The position numbers and the translations under genes are program-made. Source: an uncultured Actinomyces sp. (GTDB taxonomy: Bacteria > Actinomycetota > Actinomycetes > Actinomycetales > Actinomycetaceae). Taken from it: DNA of 53,589 bases. Shown piece by piece: positions 32,887-42,743 of the stretch; the first letter of the stretch is position 1, and the number at the start of each line of letters is the position of its first letter. The stretch is taken from assembly GCA_937926195.1 (NCBI GenBank), contig CALEXZ010000005.1, forward strand, positions 1 to 53,589, read 5' to 3'. The notes under the pieces are model-generated. The model was not told where the DNA came from. It was given only the letters and a program-made list of their open reading frames with translations, and ran no database searches.

Positions 32887-35241
32887 TCAGGGGCGGGCGG
32901 TGTAGCGGCGGGTGCGCTCGTCGTCGATGACGCCCGCCCAGTTGAGCCCGAAGCCGAAGCCGTAGCGGTTGCCGGCGGCGTCGGTGTAGGCCTCGTAGTC
33001 GAAGGGCAGGTCCTCGGCGTGGGCCTCCACCGTCTCCATGGAGGCGGGCATGGTCACGGGCAGCAGGCCGCGGGGCGTGAGACGTCCGCGCAGCAGCTCC
33101 CACACGTGCTCCTGCTGGACGCCCAGGTCGACGACGACGGCGTCGGCGAGCGGCTCGACCTCCGACATGACGGTGGGGTTGTGCAGGCGCAGGACGACGA
33201 TGACCGGCTTGTCCCCCATCTCCTGGCGGGCGGCGCGCACGAGCTCCAGGTCACCGGCGTTGTAGACGGTGGCGCGCTTGCCGTGCACGGAGCGGTCCGG
33301 GTGCTCGCGCTCGCGCGGGTCGCCCTGGGCGATGGAGCGTGCGCGCGCGGCGTGGGCCGTGTAGGGGCCGTACTGCAAGGAGATCGGCAGGTAGCCGTTG
33401 CCTCCGGCCCGGCGGTCCTCGATGCTGTACTGCTCGCTGAGCGGGGACTCGATGAAGACGACGGCGACGTCTGCGTCCTGCGGCGAGCCGGCCCGCTTCA
33501 GGGCCGCCTCACTGGCCCGGTAGGGGTCGATCTGCCGGGCGGGCTCGTGCGTGCGCATGAAGCCCGGACGGGCGTCGACGTGGCGCTGCGGGACCCAGGC
33601 GCGCCGGGTGGTGGCCGGCAGCGGCAGGACGGCCTCGCCGTCGGGCCGGTGGTTCTTGAGCAGGACGAGGCTGTCGCGCTGGGCGGCGCGGCCGGCCTCC
33701 ATGAAGGGGGCGCAGCCGACGACGGCTGTGGACCGGGCGGGGTCGAGGTAGGGGTTCTCGAACAGGCCGGTGCGGAAGAAGGTGCGCAGCAGGCGGGCCG
33801 CGGAGGCATCGAAGCGGGAGCGGGCGGCGGCCTCGCCGTCGCGTGCGGCGATGATGCGGTAGGCCTCGATGAGGGGGCCGGCGTCGCTGTTGCCGCCGAA
33901 CTGGTCGACGCCGTTGTCGATGGCCAGGGCGTGGCGCTCGGCGACGCTGAGCTCCTCGACGCCGTAGCAGCGCTGGCCGAAGGCTCCGATCTCCGGGTCG
34001 GGGTCGGCGGTGACGCCCCAGTCGGTGCACACGACGCCGTCGAAGCCGTAGCGCTGGCGCAGCATGTCGTGGACGATGACGCGGTTGTAGGCGTTGGCAC
34101 GCGGGGGCTGCTCGCCGTCGGGGGTGTTGGTGACGGTGCCGTCGGGGGCGCGGTAGGCCCAGGAAACCGTGTAGTAGGGCATGACGGCGCTGGCGGCGGC
34201 GGTGGGGCCCTCAAGACGGAAGGCGGCGTCGGTGAAGGGCAGCAGGTGCTGGGCCTCGTTGCCGCCCGGGTAGACGGCGAACTTGCCGAAGCCGTAGTGG
34301 GCGTCGCGACCGGCCTCACCGGTGCCCCCGCCGGGCCAGTGCTTGACCATGGTGGCGACGCTGCCCGCGCCCCAGCCGGCATCGGCCACGGAGCGCTCGA
34401 CGGTGGGCAGGCCGACGGCGGCACCCGGCTGGCGGTCGGGCTCCTCGGTGCTCTGCATGGCGTCGCAGTAGGCGCGCACGTAGTCACCGGTGAGGGCGGC
34501 GTGCGGGCCCCAGGTGTCCTGCAGGCGCATCCACCGCGGGTCGGTGGCGAGGTCGATCTGGGGGCCCAGCGCCGTCGTGATGCCCAGCGCCCGGTACTCG
34601 CGGGAGATGATGGCGGCGCTGGTGCGCACGCGCTCGGGGTCGAAGAGGGCGGCCATGCCCAGGCCCTCCGGCCAGCGTGAGACGTCGACGGCACTCGTGG
34701 CGAACTCGGCACCGGTGGCCTCGGCGGCGCCGTGGCGCGGGTCGGAGGAGGTGTTAACGGGGATGCCCCAGGGCGCGGCCTCGACCAGGGCCTGCATGGC
34801 GTTGTTCCAGCGGGCGGCCGTGTCCGCCGACTGCAGGGTGATGGCCAGGACGTGACGCAGGTGGTCCTCGGTGAGCATGGCGACCTGCTGGTCGGTGAGA
34901 GACCAGTCGGGCACCCCGGCCTCGGCCAGGGTGCGCCCACCGTAGGTGCCCGGGAAGGGGCCGACGCCGGGGTTGGGCACGGCCTGGTGCGGGGAGTAGA
35001 GCATGAGGCCGGCGATCTGCTCGATGCTCAGGCGGCTGGCGAGGTCCGCGGCGCGCTCCTCGGCGGTCAGGCGCCAGTCCTCGTAGGGCAGGAGCTCGCC
35101 GGTGCGGGCGAGGTCCTTGAACAGGTGCCCGTCGACCTCGATGACCGGGGCGCTGGTGGTGCCCAGCGTGGGACCGCCGTCCTGGTGGTGGAGGGTGACG
35201 GCGGGGTCGGTGAGAGCGGTGGGTGTTGAGGAGATGGTCAC
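32887..35241 (-). CDS. Glycoside hydrolase family 3 protein
   Basis: 784 residues, beta-glucosidase/xylosidase-like. Catalytic nucleophile Asp is seen in GFDGVVCTDWG, with the KHWPGGGTGEAGRDAHYGFGK substrate loop before it. The second GH3_C domain runs from about residue 520, with RDSLVLLKNH. There is no signal peptide, so it probably acts on imported oligosaccharides in the cytoplasm. Start GTG at 35241 has AAGGAG seven bases upstream. No transporter or regulator gene is adjacent, and the substrate is unknown. A hairpin at 35301-35320 separates it from the large gene upstream. Confidence 0.88.
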   Translation of the reverse strand: MTISSTPTALTDPAVTLHHQDGGPTLGTTSAPVIEVDGHLFKDLARTGELLPYEDWRLTAEERAADLASRLSIEQIAGLMLYSPHQAVPNPGVGPFPGTYGGRTLAEAGVPDWSLTDQQVAMLTEDHLRHVLAITLQSADTAARWNNAMQALVEAAPWGIPVNTSSDPRHGAAEATGAEFATSAVDVSRWPEGLGMAALFDPERVRTSAAIISREYRALGITTALGPQIDLATDPRWMRLQDTWGPHAALTGDYVRAYCDAMQSTEEPDRQPGAAVGLPTVERSVADAGWGAGSVATMVKHWPGGGTGEAGRDAHYGFGKFAVYPGGNEAQHLLPFTDAAFRLEGPTAAASAVMPYYTVSWAYRAPDGTVTNTPDGEQPPRANAYNRVIVHDMLRQRYGFDGVVCTDWGVTADPDPEIGAFGQRCYGVEELSVAERHALAIDNGVDQFGGNSDAGPLIEAYRIIAARDGEAAARSRFDASAARLLRTFFRTGLFENPYLDPARSTAVVGCAPFMEAGRAAQRDSLVLLKNHRPDGEAVLPLPATTRRAWVPQRHVDARPGFMRTHEPARQIDPYRASEAALKRAGSPQDADVAVVFIESPLSEQYSIEDRRAGGNGYLPISLQYGPYTAHAARARSIAQGDPREREHPDRSVHGKRATVYNAGDLELVRAARQEMGDKPVIVVLRLHNPTVMSEVEPLADAVVVDLGVQQEHVWELLRGRLTPRGLLPVTMPASMETVEAHAEDLPFDYEAYTDAAGNRYGFGFGLNWAGVIDDERTRRYTARP

Positions 35242-35300
35242 GGTGGGCTCCTTCGCGGGGCGGGCCGACGGCGGCAGCGGGCGACGGTGCCCGGCAAGAA

Positions 35301-35320
35301 CGGTGGCCTTGGCGCCACCG
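35301..35320 (-). terminator. Hairpin after the large helicase gene
   Basis: CGGTGGC (35301-35307) pairs with GCCACCG (35314-35320), six-base loop, 24 bases past the stop codon. Short and without T-run; weak terminator candidate. Confidence 0.35.
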
Positions 35321-35343
35321 CACACCAACCACAGTGGCACACA

Positions 35344-38300
35344 TCACCACCCAGGGGACAGTTCGATGACGGGAGGCTCTCCGATGAAGGCGGCAGCCCG
35401 CGCCTCGTCGAACAGCCTGCGCTGGTCTGCGTTCAGGTGCACGGTATGACGCGAGAGACGCCGTAGCGCCTCACGACGGTGGGCAGTCGCCCCGTAGTCG
35501 GGCCGGAGCCCGACGACTCGGCGCATCACCTCGATCAGCTCGAACGGATGGAGCTCTTCGACGGAGATCTTGTCCAGCGCTCGGACACGGAAGGAGCGCA
35601 CGCGCACGCGACTAGGCAGGCGCATGTCCCCCATCGTCCAGACGTACCCAAACTGGTCCTTCTGAGCGCGGCCTATGGTCTCGACGACCGACGTGATGGT
35701 CCGACGGTGCGAGTCCTGGACCTCCGTCACCCCGAAAGCCCCGGCCACCAGTCGGCACAGGCGCACGGGATGGATGGGGGCCTCGGCCGTGACGACGGCG
35801 CGGGCAACCGCCTCGACCTTGGCGCGGGCCTCGGCACTGTGTCCTGAAGCGCGGTCGAGGAGGTCGCCGTCGTAGGACGGGTAAGGCGCCGCCCATGCGT
35901 GGTAGCGCTCGATCTCCGTGCGCAGGACGCTGGGGACCTCCTCCTTCTCGAACTCAGGGACTGGGGCAGGCGTCTCGGTCCTGTGCGTCTCGACACGTGT
36001 CACAGACATGCCCGGACGCACCCGTGCCTGCGCGGCGGTAGGTGACCGATGCGGCCGCTCCTTGCGGGAACGGGGCGGTGCAGGAACCCCCGCGGTGATT
36101 CGTGCGGCGCCACCTGAGTCGAGTACGCCAGGGGCTGCGACCCCCCTGGCGGCGCTCATCGCGGTGCGGTGTCCGCGGGGCGTCTTCTCCGTCGAGATGG
36201 ACATCGCCTCGGCTCGAACCTGGCGCTCGGTGTCGTTTCCGGGCGCACCGGTGTCAAGCTGGGCAGACCTACGCGCGTCCTCCTCCACGGCGCGGCGAGT
36301 GGCGTTCTCGACACGACGAGTCTCCGCCTCCGCGCGCACACGATCGGACGTGGGTAGCTCCTGTGGACGAGGTGCCGGACGGCGGGACGCCCTCCGCCTC
36401 GAAACGGCTTTGAGATCAGCCTCGAACTGTTTGTTGGCATCATCCACGGCCTCGCACAGGCGAGCGATGACACCGTCCCGGTTCTCTATCCACTCTGGCA
36501 ACCAGATACGTTCAACCCGGTTCCAGTGCATGGCGTTCGTCAGCACGATGGCAGGCAGAACATCCCGGTCCGAGACGGTTTCGCGCCGGTGCCAGCCCTC
36601 GCCGTCAAGCAGGACAGCGACACATGGTCGATCGGGACGGCCTGCGGGGGCGAGGACGAGATCAACCTTGAAGCTCGAGCGTCCTAGCTCGGAACTCACC
36701 TCGAGGCCGGTCTCGCGCAGTGCTCGACCGACGTCCTCGCGGTGGTAGTCAAGCGCAGACTGCGAGGTCGCGTGCCTCGGGTTCGGCTGCTGGTCGGCAA
36801 GGTCAAGGTACTCACGCAGGTGCTTGAGACCGACAGAGCTTGAGCGCTCGGAGTGAAGGTCGGAGGGCGAGAAGCTCAGGAAGACGACCACCTCCTTACG
36901 GGCACGGGTGATAGCGACATTGAAGCGCCGCTCACCTCCAACTCGGTTGAGGGGCCCAAAGTTGAGGGGCACCTCACCATTAGCGGCCTTGGAGAAGCCG
37001 ACGGAGAACAGGATCGTGTCCCGCTCATCCCCTTGGACGTTCTCGAGGTTCTTGACAAACAGCCCGTCAGCCGCATCAAGGGCGGCAGCGAGCCGTGAGT
37101 CCTCATCCTCGCGCAGGTAACGCTCGATGATGTCGCGCTGCTGAGCGTTGAAGGTGACGATACCCAGCGAGGGCACCGTGGTGGGAGATGCCTCGAACCT
37201 GGCCTTGACCTCGTCGACGACCGCACGCGCCTCGACGGGGTTCGTACGACGCAGGTCGGCAGCAACCCCTCTCTCACCTTGGCGGTGAAACACACCGTCG
37301 ACCTTTCTCAGGCTGATGCCGTATCCGGGGACGGTACCGCGGGCGTCGAGAGGACTGGGGAAGGAAGCGAGGCCGCCCTCGTAGTACGCGTTGTTGGAGA
37401 ACGAGATCAGTGACTCGACCTGGCTGCGGTAGTGCCAGGCCAGCGTGTACGTCTTGATACCGAGATCAACGCACTCAGCAAGGATCGACTCGTCGGGTGT
37501 GAACAGCTCGTCTTCCTCGTCCTCGGTACCCGTGAACTGTGCGAAGACAGTGGGAGGCATCTGCTTCGAGTCACCGACGACGACGACGGAACGCCCACGT
37601 CCCATGGCCCCGACAGCTGAAGCGACGGTGATCTGGGAGGCCTCGTCGAAGATGACGATGTCGGAGTAGGTGCGCGTAGGTGGGAAGAAACGGGCTGCAG
37701 AGTCTGGCGACACCAGAACGCAGGGTGTCAGCGCGAAGATAAGGTCGCCATACTCCTCCATCATGGCGCGGATCGGCTGGCCGCCCCTCTTGGTGCGGCG
37801 GATCTGAGCCTCCAGTCCGGGCACACGTCCCGTCGCACTCTCCCAGACCTCCTTGCGGCGGTCGACAGCGGCTCGCAAAGTCCTCCCGACGAGGAAGCGT
37901 CTCACCGTGCGCAGCGACTTCGCGAACGAAGCTACCGACTGGTTGTGCGCTGCGGACGTGAACCGGGCAAGACTCGTCGCCTCGCGCCGTTCACTGAGAG
38001 CGGCGGCAGCGAAGCCGACCTCCCATGCCTGTGGCAGGTCGTCGGCAGGAACCTCTCCGCTCATAATCTGGTCGGCGGCGTCAGCAAGGCCCGCATCCCG
38101 CAGCGGCTCAACGGCCTTAAGGAGTCGGTTCCAAGCGAGCAGGTTGCGTCGGACCACACCGGCTGAGTCAGGACCGTCGGTCTGGGTCGCTGCGAGCAGG
38201 TCCTCTGCCCCGATCTCGGGGACAAGAGCAGTGAGCCCTGACAGGGCGGTGTCGGCGTCTGCGCTCAGACGGATGAGGTCGGAGCGGTCCTCGCGACCCA

Positions 38301-41300
38301 TGAGAGCGAGAACGGCACCTCGCTGATCACCTGAGTCGGCCAAGGCCCGGACAACCGAACGCACTCGTTCCGCGGCGGAACGGGCGAGCGCTCGGTCAGC
38401 GGCCCGCCACACGCTCCACTGTCCGTTAGCAGACCTCCAGAAGCTGGGCATGAGCCGGGACATCTCGGTCGTGACAAGCCGGTCAAGGTCACGCAGGTGC
38501 TCAAGGTCAAGGAGGAACCTCAGGACCTCGTCAGGATCAGTTGGAAGCTCACCGCCGACCCGATAGGAGTCAAAAGGAGCCAGGGCGGCACGGATCTTCT
38601 TGCGTCGGCCCCAGCGGACGCTAGAGACGGCTAGAATCTCACGTCTCACACTCTCAATATCGACGGCCAGCGCGTTCGTGCCGACAAAGGTGAAAGCAAA
38701 GGGGCAGAATGCACCGATATGTGCCATCTGCGACAGGAGCGCATCGAGGGAGGCCGTACCTTCAGGACTCTCAACGACACTCACGTCCTCAATGGTGACG
38801 TCAAGCGCGCTCAGAGCTTTGAATGCAGCAGCATGATGGGCGGGATTATCAGCAAGAGCCTGCTCAAGATCAAGGAGTCCCGTGGGAACAGCGGCAAGGG
38901 CGTGTCGGGCAGCGCCGAGGGCAGTAAGAATCTTGTCGATGGTCTCGACATCACGGACGGCGCGCAGGCTCCCCCACTGCTGCCGTGCTCCATCGGGGAG
39001 GGACTGGAGGGCGTCAGCGGCGTCGTCGAGCGTCTGGACCAGGACTTCGCGCTGCTCCAAGGTGATACTGGCAGCCGCGGAGTCATGGATGTGCAACCGC
39101 GCCGCTGACTCACCTTCGGCAAGGAGGGAGTTATGCGCTCCGTAGAAGGAGAAACCCGCCGTGTCCTGGTCGTGAAGGTCGTCCCGGTAGCGGTTGAGAG
39201 CACGTCGAGAGACGGAGACCTGTCGTTCGGCACGACGAAGGTCCGTTGGTTCACGGTCAGGACACAGAGCGAGCGAGCGACCGAGCCCGCGACGCAGGTC
39301 CTCACGCCTGACCTGTGGGTCATGGAGATCGAGAACGAGATCACCGACGCCCATGGCGTCAAGCCTGCGAGCAACGACATCCAGAGCAGCGCGCTTCTCG
39401 GCGACGAACATCACCGACTTGCCCTGGTCGATGGCATGCACGATGAGATTGGCGATCGTCTGGGACTTGCCGGTGCCGGGAGGACCCTGAACCACCATCG
39501 TGCGGCCCGCGGTGGCGGAGGCAATGACCTGGGCCTGGGAGGCATCGGCTAACGTCGGCAGCTGCGCGATGAGGTCATCGAGGTCAGCGCACGGGACGTC
39601 GGTGGCCGGGTCCTCAAAGTGACGGTCCGGCTGCTCGATGAGGTACTCGACGAGAGGGTTGCGAGCGATGTCGCGCCAGTGGTCGTCAAGGTCCTTCCAC
39701 AGGCGGGAGGCTGCGAATCGGAAGATACCGAGGTGAAGAGTGTCCTCGACTCGGAAGGGCAACTCGTACCGCACCAGGAGCCGACGCAGTGCGTCGAGCG
39801 TGGCCGCGATGTCAACGCCTGACTCATCCTCGGCAGGGTTGGTCAGGACGTCAAGATCGAGGCCGAGGTCGGTTCGGAAACGCTCGATCAGCGTGTAGTT
39901 GGGCGTGGAGGCGCCGGTCTCATCGATGGTGATCGAGAAGGGACTGAGTCGGCTCGGGCGCGACAGGCGGACGGGAATGAGAATGAGGGGCGAGCGAATT
40001 TCCTTAAGCCCAGACTGCCACACGAGGGTACCGAGGGCGAGGTAGAGGTTGTTGGCACCAGTCTCGCTGACGATGAGGCGGGCATCCGACGCAAGACGCT
40101 GAAGCCTGCGGTCGTAACGGTCCTCGCGAAGGGCTATCTCAACCGCTTGGTCATTGCGGAACAGGTCGGTGAGACGGGCGGCGTCCGCATGACTGAGCTC
40201 AGTGGGCGCCTTAGTCGTGCTCAGCCGCTCGACCTCCGTATGGCGCAGTTCGATCGCCTGGGAAGCGTTGATCAGGTCCTCAAGGGCCGGCAGTGCTTGG
40301 GGCGGCAGGAGAATCTCGTCAGCAGCGGTGACAGTGCGGTTGAGCAGCCGATTACGCAGCGACAGATCAAGCAGGTCGCGTTTCCACTGGGTCACTCGGG
40401 GAGGGCAGTCCGCATCTCGAGTCTCGGAGGGACGGCGACCACTGAGGTTGACTGGGCCCAGCAGGGGAAGGTCAGCACTCTCGAGTAACGGCTGCGGGGA
40501 CTCATCAACGTCCGCGATGAGCTGGTTCATCGCAGCGATGCCACGCTCGCGAGCAGCGCGGATCGACAGGACCCGCGTAAGCCCGTCACGACGCAGCACA
40601 GAGGAGGGCTGCTTCGCGGAGTGAACGGACACCCGGGAGGCGGCACTCACGGCAGCAGCATCGATAAGACGAACCTGGCCCGTGTCAACGGAGTTTGCAA
40701 CGCGGTTAGTCTCAAGCTCAAGCCGGTCGGTGGCGTGCTCCTCGGTCCAGTAGCCGACATAGGCGGAGGTTCTCGTCAGGACGAGGAGGGGATCTCCGCC
40801 GCACCTCTCAACAGCAGCAGCAAGAAGAAGGACGAGGTCGAGAGAGCAACCAGAACGACTCTCCAGAAGGTCGTTCGGGCGCTGAACGCGTACGGGGGAC
40901 TCACCCCAGGTCCCTGTTCGGGGCACGACCATCATGCCCAGGTCTTGCAGAAGCTCAAGAGCCGTGGCAACGACCGTGTCGACGGCTCCCGGTGTGGCGG
41001 CGACGAAGGTGCGCAACCCATCGATGAGCTCGTCAGGAGTGCCATCCTGCGGAGCGTCGGTATCCGAGGTCTCACAAGCGCCCGCATGGTGGGTACCTCG
41101 GGTCAGTGCTCCCGCCAGAGTGCGAGCGACCTGTACGAGGAGGAGGGTGACACCGTCGTCGTCAGGGTGGACATGCGTGGCGAGGGCAGCGAGGGATGAG
41201 TCTTGCGCACCAGCGAGCGACCAGATGTCTGCAGGCAGCACCTGAGGTCCCTCAAGCGTGACGACGCGGTTCCAGGGACCGCTGTTGAGCTCAAGGTGGA

Positions 41301-42381
41301 TGACTGAGCCTGTGACCTCCTTGAGCTCGGAGAGAGCAACGACCTCAGGAGTGAGCAAGTGGGTCACGCCCGCGCATCCAATCCTCGCTGGAAGGTCTAG
41401 GACGTGCATCCAGGGCGAGCTCAACGCGTTCAGGCCCGCTTCATCGAAGACAGTGAGAGTGATCGTGATCTCGTCTAGGTCGTACTCCCGGGGTGGGGTT
41501 CGGTCCGCAGGCTCCTCGGACGAACCAGCCACGCTGCGGATGGTGAACTCATCGGGGTCAAGAAAGTCGATTCCCTCGGACTCGTCGGTCCCGGCGGGAT
41601 CGTTGGGCTCGTGGCCCGGCGCGGTGAGGACGACAGCGACGGCAGGAAGACGCTGCAGAAGCGCCTGCGCGTAGGAATACCTGTTGGGAATCCAGAGGTT
41701 GACTGAGAGGGCATCGAGCGGATTGGGACGTGTCAGCTGGGCTGCCTGGTCCCGGGACACGGTCTGCGGCTCGATCACGTCGTCAGTCCTGGCGGTCAGC
41801 TGCGGGGTGCCGACCGCACAGGATGCGTCGGGCTCCCCCTTGAGAGCGGGTAGCTGCCGCGAGGCTAGCGAGGGGTCAGTCTCGGTGCGCTCAGGCACGG
41901 CAGCAAGAGCCGGGACCGCCACCGTGTCGGTCTCCCGCACGTCACGGCGACGGATCGCCTCATCGATGAGCCCACCCATCGCTTCATTGATAAGCCTATC
42001 TACCTGGTTGACGCCATCGGTTGCGCCGATGAGGCGCAACGTCTCCTGGACGGCGATAAGGGCCGCAAGATGTTGAGACACGTTGAAAGATCCGTGGACG
42101 ACGGCATTGCGAAAGCGACGGACTTCATGAAGCTTGGAAGCAAGCCCAGCCGAGATCCGCACCAGATAACGACCACCAAACCGGCCGGTAAGTAGACGGA
42201 GCTGGAGGCTCAGATCGTTGAGATCCGTGTACGTGTGCTCATCACCCGTCACCTCGACGATGGCCGGCCACGTGTCCGCGATCCCTGCCTCAGCGAGCCG
42301 AGCCTCGACAAAGGGCCGCAAATGGGTCGGCAGGACATCAAAGATCGCGATGCGCACGAGACTGCGGGCAGCGGTGTTCAC
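35344..42381 (-). CDS. HEPN-DUF4011-SF1 helicase-Vsr-like nuclease-DUF3320 protein (Hhe-like antiphage candidate)
   Basis: One intact 2345-residue frame. Order of parts: HEPN (Swt1-like) domain at 1-125 with the RNase motif R91-N-x3-H96; a transglutaminase-like region at about 440-560 with a degenerate centre; DUF4011 from about 664 (WKRDLLDLSLRNRLLNR); SF1 helicase with GPPGTGK at 966-972, DEAS at 1579-1582 and a C-terminal NVAITRARKEVVVF near 1815; a Vsr/MTES_1575-like nuclease at about 1875-1975 with D1907, D1926 and E1928; an Arg/Glu-rich linker; DUF3320 near 2190-2260. Known family: single-gene antiphage systems of this build (called Hhe, from memory). Inferred: senses invading nucleic acid and cuts DNA and perhaps RNA. 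Start GTG with AAAGG upstream. Third-codon bases are visibly more A/T-rich than in flanking genes. Confidence 0.88.
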   Translation of the reverse strand: MNTAARSLVRIAIFDVLPTHLRPFVEARLAEAGIADTWPAIVEVTGDEHTYTDLNDLSLQLRLLTGRFGGRYLVRISAGLASKLHEVRRFRNAVVHGSFNVSQHLAALIAVQETLRLIGATDGVNQVDRLINEAMGGLIDEAIRRRDVRETDTVAVPALAAVPERTETDPSLASRQLPALKGEPDASCAVGTPQLTARTDDVIEPQTVSRDQAAQLTRPNPLDALSVNLWIPNRYSYAQALLQRLPAVAVVLTAPGHEPNDPAGTDESEGIDFLDPDEFTIRSVAGSSEEPADRTPPREYDLDEITITLTVFDEAGLNALSSPWMHVLDLPARIGCAGVTHLLTPEVVALSELKEVTGSVIHLELNSGPWNRVVTLEGPQVLPADIWSLAGAQDSSLAALATHVHPDDDGVTLLLVQVARTLAGALTRGTHHAGACETSDTDAPQDGTPDELIDGLRTFVAATPGAVDTVVATALELLQDLGMMVVPRTGTWGESPVRVQRPNDLLESRSGCSLDLVLLLAAAVERCGGDPLLVLTRTSAYVGYWTEEHATDRLELETNRVANSVDTGQVRLIDAAAVSAASRVSVHSAKQPSSVLRRDGLTRVLSIRAARERGIAAMNQLIADVDESPQPLLESADLPLLGPVNLSGRRPSETRDADCPPRVTQWKRDLLDLSLRNRLLNRTVTAADEILLPPQALPALEDLINASQAIELRHTEVERLSTTKAPTELSHADAARLTDLFRNDQAVEIALREDRYDRRLQRLASDARLIVSETGANNLYLALGTLVWQSGLKEIRSPLILIPVRLSRPSRLSPFSITIDETGASTPNYTLIERFRTDLGLDLDVLTNPAEDESGVDIAATLDALRRLLVRYELPFRVEDTLHLGIFRFAASRLWKDLDDHWRDIARNPLVEYLIEQPDRHFEDPATDVPCADLDDLIAQLPTLADASQAQVIASATAGRTMVVQGPPGTGKSQTIANLIVHAIDQGKSVMFVAEKRAALDVVARRLDAMGVGDLVLDLHDPQVRREDLRRGLGRSLALCPDREPTDLRRAERQVSVSRRALNRYRDDLHDQDTAGFSFYGAHNSLLAEGESAARLHIHDSAAASITLEQREVLVQTLDDAADALQSLPDGARQQWGSLRAVRDVETIDKILTALGAARHALAAVPTGLLDLEQALADNPAHHAAAFKALSALDVTIEDVSVVESPEGTASLDALLSQMAHIGAFCPFAFTFVGTNALAVDIESVRREILAVSSVRWGRRKKIRAALAPFDSYRVGGELPTDPDEVLRFLLDLEHLRDLDRLVTTEMSRLMPSFWRSANGQWSVWRAADRALARSAAERVRSVVRALADSGDQRGAVLALMGREDRSDLIRLSADADTALSGLTALVPEIGAEDLLAATQTDGPDSAGVVRRNLLAWNRLLKAVEPLRDAGLADAADQIMSGEVPADDLPQAWEVGFAAAALSERREATSLARFTSAAHNQSVASFAKSLRTVRRFLVGRTLRAAVDRRKEVWESATGRVPGLEAQIRRTKRGGQPIRAMMEEYGDLIFALTPCVLVSPDSAARFFPPTRTYSDIVIFDEASQITVASAVGAMGRGRSVVVVGDSKQMPPTVFAQFTGTEDEEDELFTPDESILAECVDLGIKTYTLAWHYRSQVESLISFSNNAYYEGGLASFPSPLDARGTVPGYGISLRKVDGVFHRQGERGVAADLRRTNPVEARAVVDEVKARFEASPTTVPSLGIVTFNAQQRDIIERYLREDEDSRLAAALDAADGLFVKNLENVQGDERDTILFSVGFSKAANGEVPLNFGPLNRVGGERRFNVAITRARKEVVVFLSFSPSDLHSERSSSVGLKHLREYLDLADQQPNPRHATSQSALDYHREDVGRALRETGLEVSSELGRSSFKVDLVLAPAGRPDRPCVAVLLDGEGWHRRETVSDRDVLPAIVLTNAMHWNRVERIWLPEWIENRDGVIARLCEAVDDANKQFEADLKAVSRRRASRRPAPRPQELPTSDRVRAEAETRRVENATRRAVEEDARRSAQLDTGAPGNDTERQVRAEAMSISTEKTPRGHRTAMSAARGVAAPGVLDSGGAARITAGVPAPPRSRKERPHRSPTAAQARVRPGMSVTRVETHRTETPAPVPEFEKEEVPSVLRTEIERYHAWAAPYPSYDGDLLDRASGHSAEARAKVEAVARAVVTAEAPIHPVRLCRLVAGAFGVTEVQDSHRRTITSVVETIGRAQKDQFGYVWTMGDMRLPSRVRVRSFRVRALDKISVEELHPFELIEVMRRVVGLRPDYGATAHRREALRRLSRHTVHLNADQRRLFDEARAAAFIGEPPVIELSPGW

Positions 42382-42743
42382 GCAAGAGGCCTTTCTCTCA
42401 GCAAGCCGCGTGAGGGCGAGATCCTGGCTCTCCCGGCTCGGGTCAACCCTACGAAACCTCGACGGAGGTCACACAATCGTGACGTCTTCAGGCTGCCCAC
42501 CGGGATGTCTTCGCTAGCCACGAGAGCTGAAGTGCCATCTGGGAGCAGGCGCGCTGGTCCCGGAGTGCGTGAACAACCAGGCTGCCCCAGCAGCAAACAG
42601 CATGGCCTTCCAGGCGCGCGTCGCCGTGTCATCGGGACGCGCCGGTCTCGGGTGCCCGCTAGTCGCTAGCGGGCACCCGAGACCGGCGCCGTCAGTCGGT
42701 GACGTAGGCGGTCGGAGAGCTAAAGAACGTAGACCGTGTCCGC
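42382..42743. other. Gene-free stretch upstream of the large helicase gene
   Basis: 362 bases without a supported gene. The part next to the helicase gene (42382-42600) is less GC-rich and should hold its promoter, but no convincing -35/-10 pair was found. The part next to the hydrolase holds a 24-bp inverted repeat listed separately. No direct repeats, tRNA or integrase remnant were seen. Confidence 0.5.
42639..42689 (-). terminator. Perfect 24-bp inverted repeat with a 3-base loop
   Basis: Arms 42639-42662 and 42666-42689 pair without mismatch around TCG. It lies downstream of the alpha/beta hydrolase stop and ahead of the large helicase gene. It is the strongest hairpin in the window; no T-run follows. 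Most simply a terminator that insulates the two units. Confidence 0.6.

Noticed and set aside
42639..42689. Inverted repeat read as an attachment site or terminal repeat of a mobile element
   Set aside because: No matching copy at the other end of the large gene and no recombinase nearby.
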